From Dermatemys mawii (Eukaryota; Chordata; Testudines; Dermatemydidae), in contig ML677341.1 in assembly GCA_007922305.1 (NCBI GenBank), positions 65,375,680 through 65,439,679 of the forward strand: 64,000 bases of DNA. Direction: 5' to 3'. This document shows positions 35,346 through 47,860 of this stretch, in pieces. The notes beneath the pieces were generated by a model, which saw only the letters and a program-made list of their open reading frames with translations, searched no databases and had not been told where the DNA came from. Position 1 is the first letter of the stretch. Every line of letters begins with the position of its first letter. The position numbers and the translations under genes are program-made.

Positions 35346-35420
35346 AGTTTGCCCCAGTGAATAATTCTCAGGAAGTAACTGAAGAAATTAGGTAAAATAG
35401 GTGAAGTTAATCTCAGTCAC

Positions 35421-35870
35421 TATGGCTACATCTACTCTTGGAACAAAAAATGAGATTCCCAGCTTTAGCAGACATACTTGTGCTAGCACTCATCCAACTA
35501 CTGCGCTAAAGATAATAGAGTAGCCATGGTAGCAGGGCAGTGGCCAGTGACAGCACAGAGTACATACCTAGAGGGTAGGGTGACCAGATGTCCCAGTATT
35601 ATAAGGGCAGTCCCATTATTTGGGGCTTTTTCTTATATAGGTGCCTATTACCTCCCAACTCCTGTCCCAATTTTTCACACTTTCCATTTGGTCACCCTAC
35701 CAGAGGGTCCAGGTGAGTTTGAATTTGGGAAGACTAGGCTGTGCACTGCTGTCCATGGTACCACAGCTACACTACTATTTTTAGTATGCTAATTTGATGA
35801 GAGCTAGTACAAGTATGTCTGTGAAAGTTGGGAATCACACCCAAGAATTCAAGTGTAGACATGGCCTATG
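35421..35870. mobile_element. fold-back element interrupted by a hAT insertion
   Basis: Imperfect inverted ends TGGCTACATCTACTCTTGG and CAAGTGTAGACATGGCC. Inner arms also pair (GCTAGCACTCATCCAAC against TGATGAGAGCTAGTAC). Related to 12124-12408. It is split by the element at 35576-35699. Confidence 0.7.
35576..35699. mobile_element. 124-bp hAT-type MITE nested in the fold-back element
   Basis: Begins TAGGGTGACCAGATGTCCC and ends TTTGGTCACCCTA. Flanks CTAGAGGG (35568-35575) and CCAGAGGG (35700-35707) are an 8-bp target duplication with one change. A related start is seen at 54995. Confidence 0.85.
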
Positions 35871-36075
35871 AGGAAAAATCTAGTGATGTATTTGTACAAT
35901 CATGGAAATACACAGCACATATATTAATGTGTATATTATAGATGTACATTTTATATATTACACACATGGCCTACATTTTCAAAAGTGAATTTAGGTGCCC
36001 AACCTGAGCTACCATAAAGAGACCTTACTCTTCAGAGGATGGCTGTTTAGCACTTTTTGAAAATCAACCCCCCCT
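35871..36075. repeat. small dispersed repeat (TTTTCAAAAGTG family)
   Basis: ATTTTCAAAAGTGAATTTAG and GCACTTTTTGAAAATC mark its two ends at about 35972-36068. Other copies lie near 13986, 20455, 24858, 40138, 50938 and 58660. Confidence 0.55.
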
Positions 36076-39000
36076 TAAACAGTATCTCAGGTTGGAGCCC
36101 CAAAAACCACCAGCCACTTAGGCCATATATCTATACACATCCCATACTGTACACATCCCTCAACTATGGTGCCACAGACATGCCATGGTCTAAATTTAAA
36201 ATCAAATTACTGGCAGCTGGACAGCCTACAAACTGAAGTAAATTGCTTCCTAGAAATCAGGTACATGGTGTGCACTGCAAACGTAGAGCTAAACTGTAAT
36301 TGTTAATGATAAATAGCATTCTTGCACATTAGCATAAACAAAGATGATTTATGACCAGAACTCTGATTTTGTCAAGTTTTGCTTGTGACTCCACATTTGG
36401 ATTTACTGCATGCAGAGCAGCTTTATTTTCTGTACAAAAGCTAATAAAATATTACATTTGGGAGTTCAGCACAATTTCTTCACACCCAGGAAAAAGAGTC
36501 ATTATGCAGCACTCTGGAAGGGGCTCTGTAGCCTTAAGATACCATGCACTTGTGTATGTATATATTCAAGTACATGACATATCATTGGAACACAAACTGG
36601 AGGGGGAAGCGTGGGAAGGCATGTCTCCTGCAATGGGGCTAATTGTTTTTACATTTACCAAGGGCCATCAATCCTTTGGATTTACAGGGGGGCCCTGGAA
36701 TGGCTAATATTGCCTGGATCCCGATTATAAATGTAACAACAATCAGACCATGTGCAGACTCTGTGGAAAGAAGCCACTACCACCATTCTCCTCCAATCAG
36801 CATCCTCTACACCTACAGGTTTTGCAGGCTGGCAGCCTCTCCCAATATTCCCCCACCCTTCCCTGTTTAACCTATACAACCTTTTCCATTATTAGCAGGA
36901 AGCATAAGTTCCGCTTCACCTAAGCTTGACAAGAATGTTGTGCTGTGCTAGCGAGTCCAGCCAGCTTTCAGCACATCCACCATGAGATCACTTTGCTTTT
37001 ATTTATTTTACAAGAATCAAATTGCACAATAGAGGCTGGAAGATCTTATTTTTAAGGGTACCTTTGGAAGACAGCTGCTGCATGACACAGTTGTTACAGA
37101 ATATCAGAGAAAGCTACCTTGCAGAAATTACTAACACAAATTTGGGTAGTTAAACTATGCAACTAGCATGCAACAGTGGAAGGCTGTTTGGCAAAGCACC
37201 TATGAATTATAGAAGGGGAGAGAAAAAGCCAGAGAGAGGGAGGGCTGAGAGGGAAAAGAGGGACAGAGAAAGAGAGAAAAATAAATAAAGGACTGATGGG
37301 CAACCAAACAGCGAAGGGAGTTATAAAAAGAGGGGGATAGAGAAGGTGTGAGAAGGAAAGTGAGAAGACAAGGAAGATAAAGAGAGGACTTTGTAGCAGA
37401 GTAAAGGGATTCATGACTTTCTAAAGTCCCCCAGCACAGAATTCTCTCGGCATCGCTGCCATAATAGTAGAACTAATTACTACAGTCAGCTTGCCACTCA
37501 AATGGCCATCTCACACACTTTTCATTACTGACACCTAGGAATCCATTTGAGTATCTCTGCACAGGAACACCATGAGGTCTGTGCAGAGTACAATAATCAC
37601 AGGGACCTTAATTGTCTTCCTGTTGCGAATTTACACAGCAGCTGCACCATTAGGCCTTAGTACATAAATATGAATGATGTGGGCTTGGAAATGTGGCTCA
37701 CTGCTGAGGAAGATTATCATGCATGTCCTTATCCATGAATACCAGTAGATAAATAGCTGTTCTGCTTGACCTTTATTGTAGAACAAAAAGGATTTTGGAA
37801 AGCAAAGGGTGATTGTTCATGTGCCCCATTCTATCAGACATACTATGCTCTTCTAGCCCATGTGGCTGTTTTGCTCTAATAACAGAAGAGTTCTCAGGCT
37901 TTGGCCTCACTTTTTTCTGTACCTAAGGCAATGCTATGTTTGCCTTCTCTGCTGTAAACATTTCTTAATGAGGGGTCTGAGGATTTTCTCCCTGCATGTA
38001 AAAAAACAATGATACATTTAAGAAATATATTTTAAAACACAAGGCAATCTTCGTATTTTCTTCTTCTCCCCTGCTCATTTTTATTTGGGATCCTGCAAAA
38101 CCAGTACACCCTGTTGGATATTTGGATAGAGAGGATTCTGCTCTTCTAAAGGGTTATATGAAAAATAACTTGCAATGGAGGGATGGGTAAGCATTCCCCA
38201 CCTCCCTTGGCTTGTTTGCATTTTCCCTGAATGAAGTCAGTGCCTCCCTAGGGAGGTCAACCTCACAGCTTGAGAAAGACTGCCTTTAGGAACCCTGAGC
38301 TGAGGGAATAAACTGAAAAGGTTTGCCTGAACGTTTATGTGCACTGAATCTTCTTTGCTTTGTTAGTGAAGTGTGCAGAAGTGAAACACAGCAGGGATTT
38401 TTTAGGAAGTTCACACTATCACAGGAATGAATAATGATAAATCTAATAGTAAAACAAAATCAGGAACCTGACACTTTTGTCATAAAAGTTCTAGTTATGG
38501 CATCTCCAGAAAACAGGATAGACAAACTAAGTGAACTTCTGAAAATCTGCACCAATCAAAAACTTGTTCTTTGATTTCTTTATCATGACTTGCAGTACTG
38601 TCCCTGATTTAGATACCATTTATAGAAGTCTCATTCTGGTGTAGTGACATCAGTGGAAATACTCCAGATTTCTATTCATGTAAGCAAAATCTTGTCTCCA
38701 CAAACATTTAGTTTGCAGTAAGTTGGGGTGTGAATCTACTCCTAGTCTCCCTCCTCCCTTCACTGCCAGTGTGGGTCCCCTCTGCCCTCTCACATTGCCT
38801 TGGAGGCGCTTATATGGTGTCCGAGGGGTCACCACGGTGAATTTGGGGGCAAGGAGGATAGTAATCTTCACTCCATTCCCTTTAGGCTTGTCCTGAGTCT
38901 TGTGAGGTTACACTGCGGCAGGAGTATAGGAAGTAGAAAATGGTTTTATTCAAAAAGGCAAAGGGAAGACCAGCAAAATGTACTGTGAAGTTATTCATCA

Positions 39001-39220
39001 AGACTGGCCCTGCAGAAGTGTCACAGGAGTGGAAGGGAGTCGCAAGCTACAGGGGAGGGGATGGCCATACAGCTGTTCCTCATAATCGCTGAACAAAAAT
39101 TAAGCAATTTCTCAGCTTTAGATTTTGCTCTCTCCCCTTTGCAGACATGCTGAAAGTGCTGAGAAAAAAAAAAAGATGGGGTTCTGCAATGGCTGCCCAA
39201 AGCATTCATTGTTCCCAGTT
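36076..39220. other. intergenic, with a polypurine tract
   Basis: No gene or transposon is recognised. At 37204-37390 the plus strand is strongly purine-biased, made of GAGAGGGA-like words. Confidence 0.4.
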
Positions 39221-39234
39221 AGGAAGTGTGCATG

Positions 39235-39965
39235 TTACAGAGCATTCACAGGGGAATTATTCTTTGTGGCTCTGCAATGTCTATGTCTACTCCACATAAA
39301 GTAAGAACAGCAACCACTCTCTAAATCAGTTATGGCATACACCACACAAAAAATGTTTTCCTTATTTGAATCTACCCCTGGCGGGGGTAAGGGAGAGGCT
39401 GCCATTTTGAGATGGTCAGTAGGCTTTGGGGTCGGGGGCTGAGAGGAGTCCAGTATTGGCCAGGCAGGACAACTGAGGGAAGGGGAACGGAAATCAGCTA
39501 CATAGGCATATGACTTCCATGGCGTGGGCTTGAAAAGAGTTGTGGCTTTAGCATGGGCCTCAGCCTCAGAAACTCTTCTAGCTCCCGTGCCTGCAATGGC
39601 TGCAGCCACAGGGTTTGTACAACAGGAGGGCAGTGTAGCATAACCACAACAAGTTAAATAGTAAACTATTTAAAAAATAATAGAAAACCCTTACATGCCA
39701 ACGTTCCCTCTATCGGATCAGTCTCAGTCCCAGTTTAGGTCTCTTTCCGGGATCTGGGGCTGCTTGCTACAGTGCAGGAATTGGGCTCACTTGCTACCTG
39801 ACTGGCATTAGGGTCCTGAGTCCTGAATAGATCCTGGCTTTTAGGGCAGATTTCTTCACTGGCTGCTTTGTGCTCATCTTCTGACGATACTTGCTGTTCA
39901 TCCTTCGTGGGTGGGGGAGGAGGGACATGGAGTGGGGTAGAGAGAAGGAAGCCGGCAGGCTCCAC
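39235..39965 (-). other. two adjacent minus-strand ORFs of unknown origin
   Basis: Reading on the minus strand, a 76-codon frame (39965-39735; acidic and Ser/Pro/Glu-rich after a PPPPP run) precedes a 124-codon frame (39609-39235; starts MAAAIAGTGARR). Between them are stops and about 125 bases. A consensus donor AAGCAG|GTGAGT lies just upstream (near 39973-39968). GC content is above the local average. This could be a decayed gene or transposon exon set, or chance. No family is recognised. Confidence 0.2.
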
Positions 39966-40330
39966 TCACCTGCTTCCCAGCAATGTTAGTTCCCTTCAGA
40001 ACAGGACTCCAGAGTTCACCGTAAATGTGGAGTCTGTGTGCTACGATGTGTACACAAACATTTTCAAAGAAGATTAACTTAAAACCTATGGCTATCACCC
40101 CTCATGTACATTGTATGTAGATCACTAACACTTTGGCCTACATTTTTAAATATCACTAATGATTTTGAGTGCCCAGTTTGAGAAACTTTAGAGGAACCTG
40201 ATGATCAGAAAGCGCTGAGCACTTTGTCCTCTCAAAATTAACCCCGTTCCGGCACTCATAAATCACTATTCAGTTTTGACTGTCTAAAGTGGATACTATA
40301 TCAAAAAGGCCTTAAAATTCTAGATATGAA
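39966..40330. repeat. spacer with a small dispersed repeat
   Basis: About 40130-40250 carries the same TTTTTAAATATCA ... CAAAATTAACCCC type of ends as the TTTTCAAAAGTG family. The rest is unique. Confidence 0.4.
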
Positions 40331-40860
40331 ATAAGGATGGCATGGCCCGGTATTGAACCCAGGCCCAGCAAGGGGCAACCTTTAGCCGCTGCACCATGGC
40401 AAGACAATCAACTGATGCCCCTGACCAACAGTGTTAGTGCTAAAGGCCTAAAGGCCCAAAGCAACCATGTCCCAGGCTTCAGATTGGATGGATAGGCAGC
40501 ACTCTCACTGGCTACCTGGACTACATAAGGGCCGCAACCCAAAGAGGAAGCTGTCTGAGCAGAGTGATGCCAGCTAGTTGCTTCTCCAGCCTGTCTTGCC
40601 CTGCTGTCTCACCCGATCTTGGCTTAGCCCCCTTGTCTAACCTCGCCACCCCTATCCACTGACTTAAACCCTTGGATTGGATCCCCCAGCTACTGATCTG
40701 TGCAAGAACTCTAACCATTGGCCCAAACTGCCTCTGATATTGCTGGTTACCTAGCCACTTACACACACACTTAACTACTGCTCTAAACTGACTCCCAGCT
40801 TGCCTCGGCCATTGGGCATTACAGAACATGAATCTCATCCTGTATTGATGAGCATTCCCT
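40331..40860 (-). mobile_element. dispersed repeat with tRNA-like segment
   Basis: On the minus strand, about 40410-40345 contains a tRNA-like B-box GGGTTCAATACC preceded by CATGGTGCAGCGGCTAAAGG. It does not fold into a full tRNA that I can support. The following CACTGGCTACCTGGAC and CCCAGCTACTGATCTGTGC blocks match a turtle repeat from memory. Class is uncertain (SINE-like or LTR). Confidence 0.35.
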
Positions 40861-42040
40861 ATTCTCACAAAGATGATGAAAGACAATGGGACTACCTGCG
40901 TGAGTATGGAGCAATAGCATAGAATCCTCAGTTAGAAGTGTCATCATTGTTATAGTGCCCTTAAGCAAGAGCAGTGATTTCCCTGTTTGTCTTGCTTAAC
41001 ATGCAAGGAAAGCTTCATTGAGTGCAGCACATTTGAAGGTAAAACTAAGTCTTTTCTCTTTGATTTCTGCTTAAGAGTTCATGATCACAATGGTGGTCCA
41101 TGCTATTTCAGTATACAATTGCTAAATATAAAAGAAATTTTCATTTCCAACAATGGAGTTTTCCAGATTGGCCCCTGACAAACAGATGATTAAACAAAAA
41201 AATAAAACTAAAAATCTTACATTTATGTAGCTAAGTTTTCTAGCCACAGAAGTTGCTGATCGGGACCCTAGATGCTCATACAACCGTAATGGCCACAAAG
41301 ATGTACAGAGATTATGTAGACACAAGGGTATAAGTATTTCACTGATGAGTAAATACATTCATATGCATAGTTTTGTGTTTGTGGCTGAGAATTTGGCCTA
41401 TAACGTATCCCAGAACCATTTAACAGATTCTTAAACTATATATAGAAATAGTCATTACACCATCTCTTGTATGGAATATGGTAGCTATTTACCATTGCAT
41501 AGCAACACTAAAACGGTGTAGAACAAGAAGTTATGGAGCAGGGGGATGACTTCTTACCGTCCCCAATGTAAACTTCAGAGAAATTTAATTACTCAGCTTG
41601 CATTTTAGCCAGAATACAGAGCCTAACATCTCTGCTTTCGTTAAAGAATCCTTGGCACTTTTTACCATTTCCATTTCACGGCAACATCCAAAGCAAAATG
41701 CCCTAACACACCATATTAGTCAATCAGAAAGAAGAATGACAATTACTGAGTGACCAGCACAAATCACTACTCCTACATAATAGTTCCTTAAAGGTTTTCC
41801 CCATTCAAGTACTAATCAGGCCTGACCTTAGTGCACTTTAAGAAGATTACACAGTCCAAGCTCATATACTGAAGCTGCAATCTCAGCAAGCTATCAGCTA
41901 CCTTTTCAAAAATGGAAGCCTACAGGATGAGCTGCTCTCATTTACATGTGCAATCACAGTAATTGTTCAGACATGTATATATGTGCAGTTATGTATTGAT
42001 GTGTCAAGGCCAGTCACAGGGCACTCTTCTAGCCATATTA
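40861..42040. other. intergenic, no feature recognised
   Basis: AT-rich unique sequence. Confidence 0.4.
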
Positions 42041-42678
42041 CTAGGGCCCTACCAAATTAACAGCCATGAAAAACACATCATGGACCATCATATCTGGTTC
42101 TCCCCACCGCTGTGAAACCTGGTCTTGTGTGTGCGTTTCCCGTATACTATACAAATTTCATGGGGTGAGACTACCAGAGAGCAGCCAGTGTTGGCCAGGT
42201 GCCCAGCTCTGAAGGCAGTGCTCCGCCAACAGCAGTGCAGAAATAAAGGTGGCAATACCATACTATGCCACTGTTACTTCTGCACTACTGCCTTTAGAAC
42301 TGGGTGTCCAGAGACTCGTGGCTGCTGACTGAGGGCCCTGAGGACTCAGGTAGCAGGGCAGAAGTCAAGGTGGTAATACCATACTGCCATCCTTCTGTGC
42401 TGCTGCTGGCAGTGGCTCTGCCTTCAGAGTTGGGCTCCCAGCCAGCAGCCACCGCTCTCCAGCTCCAAAGGCAGCACTGCTGCCAGCAGCAGTGCAGAAG
42501 TAAGGGCAGCAGTAATACAACCGCCCCTACAATAACCTTGTGACCACACCACAGAATCCCTACAATTATAATACCGTGAAATTTCAGATTTAAGTAGCTG
42601 AAATCATTAAATTTATGATTTTTAAAATCATATGACCATGAAATTGACCAAAATGGACTGTAAATTAGATAGGGCCCC
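42041..42678. mobile_element. hAT-like non-autonomous element with internal reiteration
   Basis: Ends TAGGGCCCTACCAAATTAACAG and, inverted, GGGCCCTATCTAATTTACAG form matching terminal repeats of about 20 bases. The interior repeats CTCTGAAGGCAGTG / CAGCAGTGCAGAAGTAA blocks in both orientations. An exact target duplication could not be confirmed. No transposase is present. Confidence 0.7.
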
Positions 42679-43667
42679 TTATTTTATCCACAAATATATT
42701 ATGGCTCAAATCTTCTGCTGGTGTATATTGGCATAGCTTCATTGACTTCAGTGAAGCTTTGCTAATTCACACCAGCTGTGGACCTGGCTGTACTATATTT
42801 TCACAACCACCACACTACATTTTGTATATATAAATATTGTGAGAGAAAGCATGCAACCATGGATAAACTTTAAAAAGTTAAATTAGCACACGGTTTGGTT
42901 TGTGAACTTGAGACATTTTTCTCTCCCTTGTTGCTGTGTATATGGAAGATTCCATTACATGCCTTTCACCTGACCCTTAATACAAAGCAAGTGCCTCATT
43001 TTAGGCTCAAATTTACCTCTGCTCCTCCTATACACAGCTTCACTCTTTTAATTGTTTTATTTATCTTAGACATTTTCACGCATGAGACAAATGTCATATG
43101 AAATGTTATTCATGCTAATGATACAAACGTCATCATTTTAATCTTCCTACACTCTTACTCTTCTTGTTCACCTGATTATGGATCTTTGAGGTTGTCCCCC
43201 ACATTTGCGACACAACCTTGCTAAGCTGAGAGGTGTTTTCTCTCTCCTATTGTATTTGGCATATCCTCTCTGTTCTACTATGCCTCAGAAAGGAATTCTA
43301 TTCTATTCAAGAAAGGAATAATATTCCTTCTTCAAACTGTCAACAACTTCTCGACTAAAATATGGTGATTCTTTATTACAATAGAAAAGGTTATTTAGCT
43401 TCTAACTATTACAATCCAAGTCACAAAACATTTTTTGGTTATTCCACCACTTAAATATGCTTCTGAAGAGAAGATTTACTCAGATATTTTTTGACCAGAG
43501 TTTAATCATTTAAAATACTTCTGAGACTAAATAGAACTTTGAAGAGAGCAGAGAATTTGGTCCAGGAATTCACAGGTTTTATTTTTTGACTATAGTATAT
43601 ACTGCAACTCCTAGAGATTACTGTCATCCATCTTGAATAAATTGTATTGAATATTGTTCTTTGCAGA
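42679..43667. other. intergenic with an ancient repeat scrap
   Basis: About 42712-42790 (TTGACTTCAGTGAAGC ... TTCACACCAGCTG) is an old amniote repeat also seen at 58305. The rest is unique. Confidence 0.4.
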
Positions 43668-43890
43668 GCAGTTGTAGCCATGTTGGTCACAGGATATTAG
43701 AGAGACAAGGTGGGTGAGGTAATATCTTTTACTGAATCAACTTCCATTGATGAAAGAGATGAGATTCTGAGCTACACAGAGCTCAGAAGATGACCTCAAG
43801 AAGAACTCTGTGTAGCTCAGAAGCTCATCTCTCACCAATAGGAATTAGTCCATTAAGAGATATTACCTCACCCACCTGGTCTCTCTTGTA
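43668..43890. mobile_element. fold-back element, long copy (copy 2 of 4)
   Basis: The left arm has GTTGTAGCCATGTTGGTCAC, AGAGACAAGGTGGGTGAGG and CTACACAGAGCTC. The right arm returns GAACTCTGTGTAGCTC ... GATATTACCTCACCCACC ... GTCTCTC in reverse complement. Arms are about 100 bases with some mismatch. Confidence 0.8.
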
Positions 43891-45295
43891 CTGAGCTACT
43901 TGATTGGGCCCAGATTTTCAAAAGTGAGCCCAATTTGCATGCATGTGATTAGCATGTGTAAGGTCCAATGTGCACACACAATTTGAGGATTTGTATACAC
44001 ACCTCTGAGCCTGTCATCCTTTCCTGTACGCATACAATCATAATATGCACTTTAGTAAATTTTACCTAGGATTAGAGAAGCTTTCATTGCTTCTGCCCAC
44101 TCTGTAGGTCTTCTGTGGAGAGCTATGGTCTTCTATTATGTCTGTCAAGCAACTTGCAAGAGAGGGAAAACAGGAACATTCTTCTAAAATCCTCATTAGA
44201 AAAGTTTTACTTTGGGAATGCAGATATACAAAAAGAAAATCTTTTTTCTAAAGATTCTTTTTTGAGCAGAAAAACCATTGTACTATCAAAGTGTGCACAA
44301 CACAGTTTAATTTCTGTAAATTCTACATACTCCCTCATTTCATTTTATGGATTCTCTGTAACATAAATGAGCATAATAGCAGCTTGCTGTGTCACACCCG
44401 TAACAAATAATGCAGTAGTGCTGGGATGTCACGGACTGCCCTGTTAGTACACTCTTCCCCTTTGCAAGTCCATTATCTATGCATTGTAGTTCTTGTTTCC
44501 TCTCCTTCCTCCCTACTCTGCCAGTAGCCACTGCTGACCCCTGAAGTGAAATAGGGCTTGTAACCACTCTTTACAGAATGCATAACCTCCATGCCACTTA
44601 CAATAGTAAGGAATACTGTTCTTCCTTTCAATGGTTCTTTCTGTAGTATTTTAGCTTATCATTCTTCTCTTCCTCCCTCCTTTATTTCTTAAAAATTTGA
44701 GAATGACATCTCTTTGAGCATCATCAACCTCTTTAGCTACACAAATAAGACAATAAAAAGTTTTCCTTTCTTGGGTCACTAGTACATAAGACAATTTGAT
44801 CAGCATCTTCAGCAAAAAGCAATTCCCTGTGTTGCAGTGGTAAATATTAGAAAGCAAAGCAGTTTAATGGACAAAACATGGATTAGATCATCTAGCCTAC
44901 TGAAAGGATTTTATTATTAGGCATGCATCTTTGAAAATATGTGTGTGTGTGTCCATAGATGCATCTGACCTGCATTTTTAGCTAACTCAGTCCCTGTTTT
45001 AAGGCAGTGAATACAGTGATACAGCTAAAAAAACAAAAAGAACTATGGCAGCATGAAGGGCTTTGGCTTGAGTGAGACAGGTTATGTGTATTTTCATCAA
45101 CAAGAAAAAAGAAGTCTTTACTGCATTTTGATTTCATAGGCATTTAAAGAGACATGGGTGCCATGTTAATATATTTGATCTAGTCCATAATTAGAACAAA
45201 ATCAGGCAATCAACAATAAGTAGATGAGTTCAGAAGAATATCAGTCATCACAGTTGAGCTTGTCAAATAGCAGATCCAAATTCTATTTCTTCATT
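43891..45295. other. intergenic, (GT)n only
   Basis: A (GT)n run lies at about 44939-44952. Otherwise unique. Confidence 0.4.
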
Positions 45296-45385
45296 ATTCA
45301 TGGAGTTTAAGGCCAGACGGGACTATTAGATCATCTTGTCTGATCTCCAGTATATCATAAACCATTCCGCTTCACCCAGTTATAC
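45296..45385 (-). mobile_element. CR1-type LINE 3' fragment
   Basis: GTTTAAGGCCAGACGGGAC, ATCATCTTGTCTGATCTCC, then TATCATAAACCATTCC. Same family as 13404-13645. Confidence 0.65.
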
Positions 45386-47084
45386 TGAGCTTATTAGAGG
45401 TAAATAAGATTTTTTTTTCTCATCTGGTTACTCAGTTAAAAAACTTGCTATACGTCTGAAATGCATGGATTACATAATTAGGATTTCCAGGTATTTAAGA
45501 CAATAACATTCAGAATATAAGTACAGAAACATATTGACTTCATGCTTCATTTTGGAAGTGGTGGGACAAAAGGTGTCCTTTTTATCCAGGCTCACTGAAC
45601 TTTGGGCATTTAGCCAAAATGGGAATTGGTTTTGAACCATTTCTTATTTGGGATTTGGTTTTGTCAAGTCAATTCCTAAACGATAAGGTTTTGCCTCTCT
45701 CTGATTTTGCTAAATATTGAACTTAATTTTCCTTTGGTGTAAGTATTTACCTCTGCTTCACTTCAGCCTCTCAAGTCAATAAACCCTATTATTCCCCAGA
45801 ACAGTCATCAGCGGCCACAGTTCCATGCTCTGATGGATGTTTTGCATTGCTCCCAGGACACTAACTATCCCTAAGCCTTTGGGAATACTCTTCTGGTTGG
45901 ATCTGCCATGTGTTAAAATATCTGGACTTACCATAGCAACTTCTAGGCCACCCTCTTTTGCCCAAAGAAGAAAAGGGTTCATAGCTGGGAAGACCTTATG
46001 TATCATCAATGGCTAAAACAGCCCTTCAGGTTGCTCTAACTGGACTAGTGCCCTGATGGTCCCAGAATTGAGAACAAAATGGTGGCTCCATTTTATGACT
46101 TTCATTAAAAATGAAGAGTGTTATATTATTTTTTCACACTTATACTACAACTACATTATGTGTGGTATAGGAACCTTTGATAGATTAGATATACACATTA
46201 CTGGGTTACATTTTAAAAGGTGGGGGGGAAATGAGAAAATATTACTTATATGAAATATGGATGAGTTTAGATTATCAGAGCTTTCACTTTGGGTACTTCC
46301 TAACTTCTGAGGGTTTATCTCAGAATGCTAGTATTGCATGAACACTAATTTTTACATTATTTCCTAATTTATTTTCTTTTAAAAAAAACAGAATATTTTA
46401 AAAAATACTAAGGAAATTTATTTGTATAATTTACAATCTCCACTGGCTTCACAAGCAGAAATTTGTAATTTCCTTACTTCATACCCGTTCCACTTGCACC
46501 ATTTACAGATTTCACTGGCTTTTCCAGTGCTGCTTGTAAAGTCCTTCTTTCACTGAGTTTCCTATACGCATCTTGTACATCTTTATGAAATCCCCTGGAT
46601 TCAGCATGTCTAGACTATTCCAATGTGCCTTACATGAGGTTAAACCTTAAAACAACTGGGAGTCAGAATGCAGCAGCTCACTTACTGAGCAGAGCATCCT
46701 GCTGGGAGTGTATGACATCACTTGTGGAAGTCTGACTCTGCAGCCCACTCACAAGTGGGGAAATGGCTGCCCTCTATCCTCTACCTGCTGTCTTCAGTGT
46801 AAATTCAGTACAGTAGGAGAATGAGCCTAAAAGGTGTGCTGGGGGAGGAGGGGGAGAGTAGGGGAGAGGAAAAGGAGTTAAACTTTCAAGCTAGACATTG
46901 GCTAAAATTATTTTCCTCAGATTTGAAAAATAAATAAAATAAAATCACCCATGGGTAGAGGCCAAGCAGATATTTTCACCCTCCTAGGTGAACATTTAGA
47001 AAAGTTCTGTGGGTGAGAGCACGGGGTACTCACTGGAATGGTTTTGGAATCTTAACTATAGAGGGTGCTACCAACAGTATTATT
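45386..47084. other. intergenic, no feature recognised
   Basis: Unique sequence. A purine-rich stretch lies at about 46843-46880. Confidence 0.4.
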
Positions 47085-47860
47085 GTTATTATTTGTACTG
47101 TGGTAGTGCCCAGCAGACCCTGCCATAGACTAAGACTCCACTGTGCTAGGCCAGGGGTGGGCAAAATATTTGGCCAGAAGACCACATCGGGGTTCAAAAT
47201 TGTATGGAGGGCTGGGTAGGGAAGGCTGTGCCTCCCACAACAGCCTAGCCCCACAGCCTATCCAACCCCCTCTCACTTCCTGTCCCCTTCCTCCCTCAGA
47301 ACTCCTGACTCATCCACCTCCCCTGCTCCTTGTCCCCTGACTACTTCATCCAGAGACCCCAGCCCCTAACTACTCCCACCCAACCCCCCTGCTCCCTGTC
47401 CCTGACTGCCCCATCCCCTAGCCACATCTCCACCCCCTGACAGGCTCCACTGGACTCTCACGCCCCATCCAACCCCCCATTCCCCATCCCCTGACCACCA
47501 CCCCCAGACCCTCTGGCCCTTATCCAACCCCCTCACCCCAACCCCCTTACAACGCTGCTCAGAACAGCATGTCTGGCCTGGAGCTAGACACACTGCCGTG
47601 CTGATCCATCAGAGCACACAGCGTGTCTGGCCTGGAGCCAAACATGCTGTTGTGCAGCCTCATGCCCCAGAGCGCTGTTTGTGTGGCACGCGGGAGGGTG
47701 GGGGAGGGGGTGAGGGAACAGCCAGAGAGGGAGAAGAAGCTAGCCTCCACAGCCAGGAGCTCAGGGGGTCGGGCAGAAGTGGCCCGCAGGCCGTAGTTTG
47801 CCCACCCCTGTGCTAGGCACTGTACATATACAAAAAGACAGTCCATATGTTCAAATGTTG
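47085..47860 (+). repeat. old dispersed repeat split by a hAT insertion
   Basis: TTGTTATTATTTGTACTG ... CCACTGTGCTAGGC (47085-47151) continues after the insertion as TGCTAGGCACTGTACATAT ... AAAAAGACAGTCC (47811-47855). This is the family present near 8.07, 23.99 (reverse) and 27.97 kb. Confidence 0.65.
47152..47810. mobile_element. non-autonomous hAT element with exact 8-bp target duplication
   Basis: 659 bases with termini CAGGGGTGGGCAAA and TTTGCCCACCCCTG, a perfect 14-base inverted repeat. TGCTAGGC is duplicated exactly on both sides (47144-47151 and 47811-47818). The interior is C-rich on the plus strand, with short ORFs on the minus strand and no transposase. Confidence 0.95.

Noticed and set aside
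40345..40410. A tRNA gene on the minus strand
   Set aside because: A B-box-like GGTTCAATACC is present, but acceptor and anticodon stems do not form. It is better explained as SINE-like repeat.
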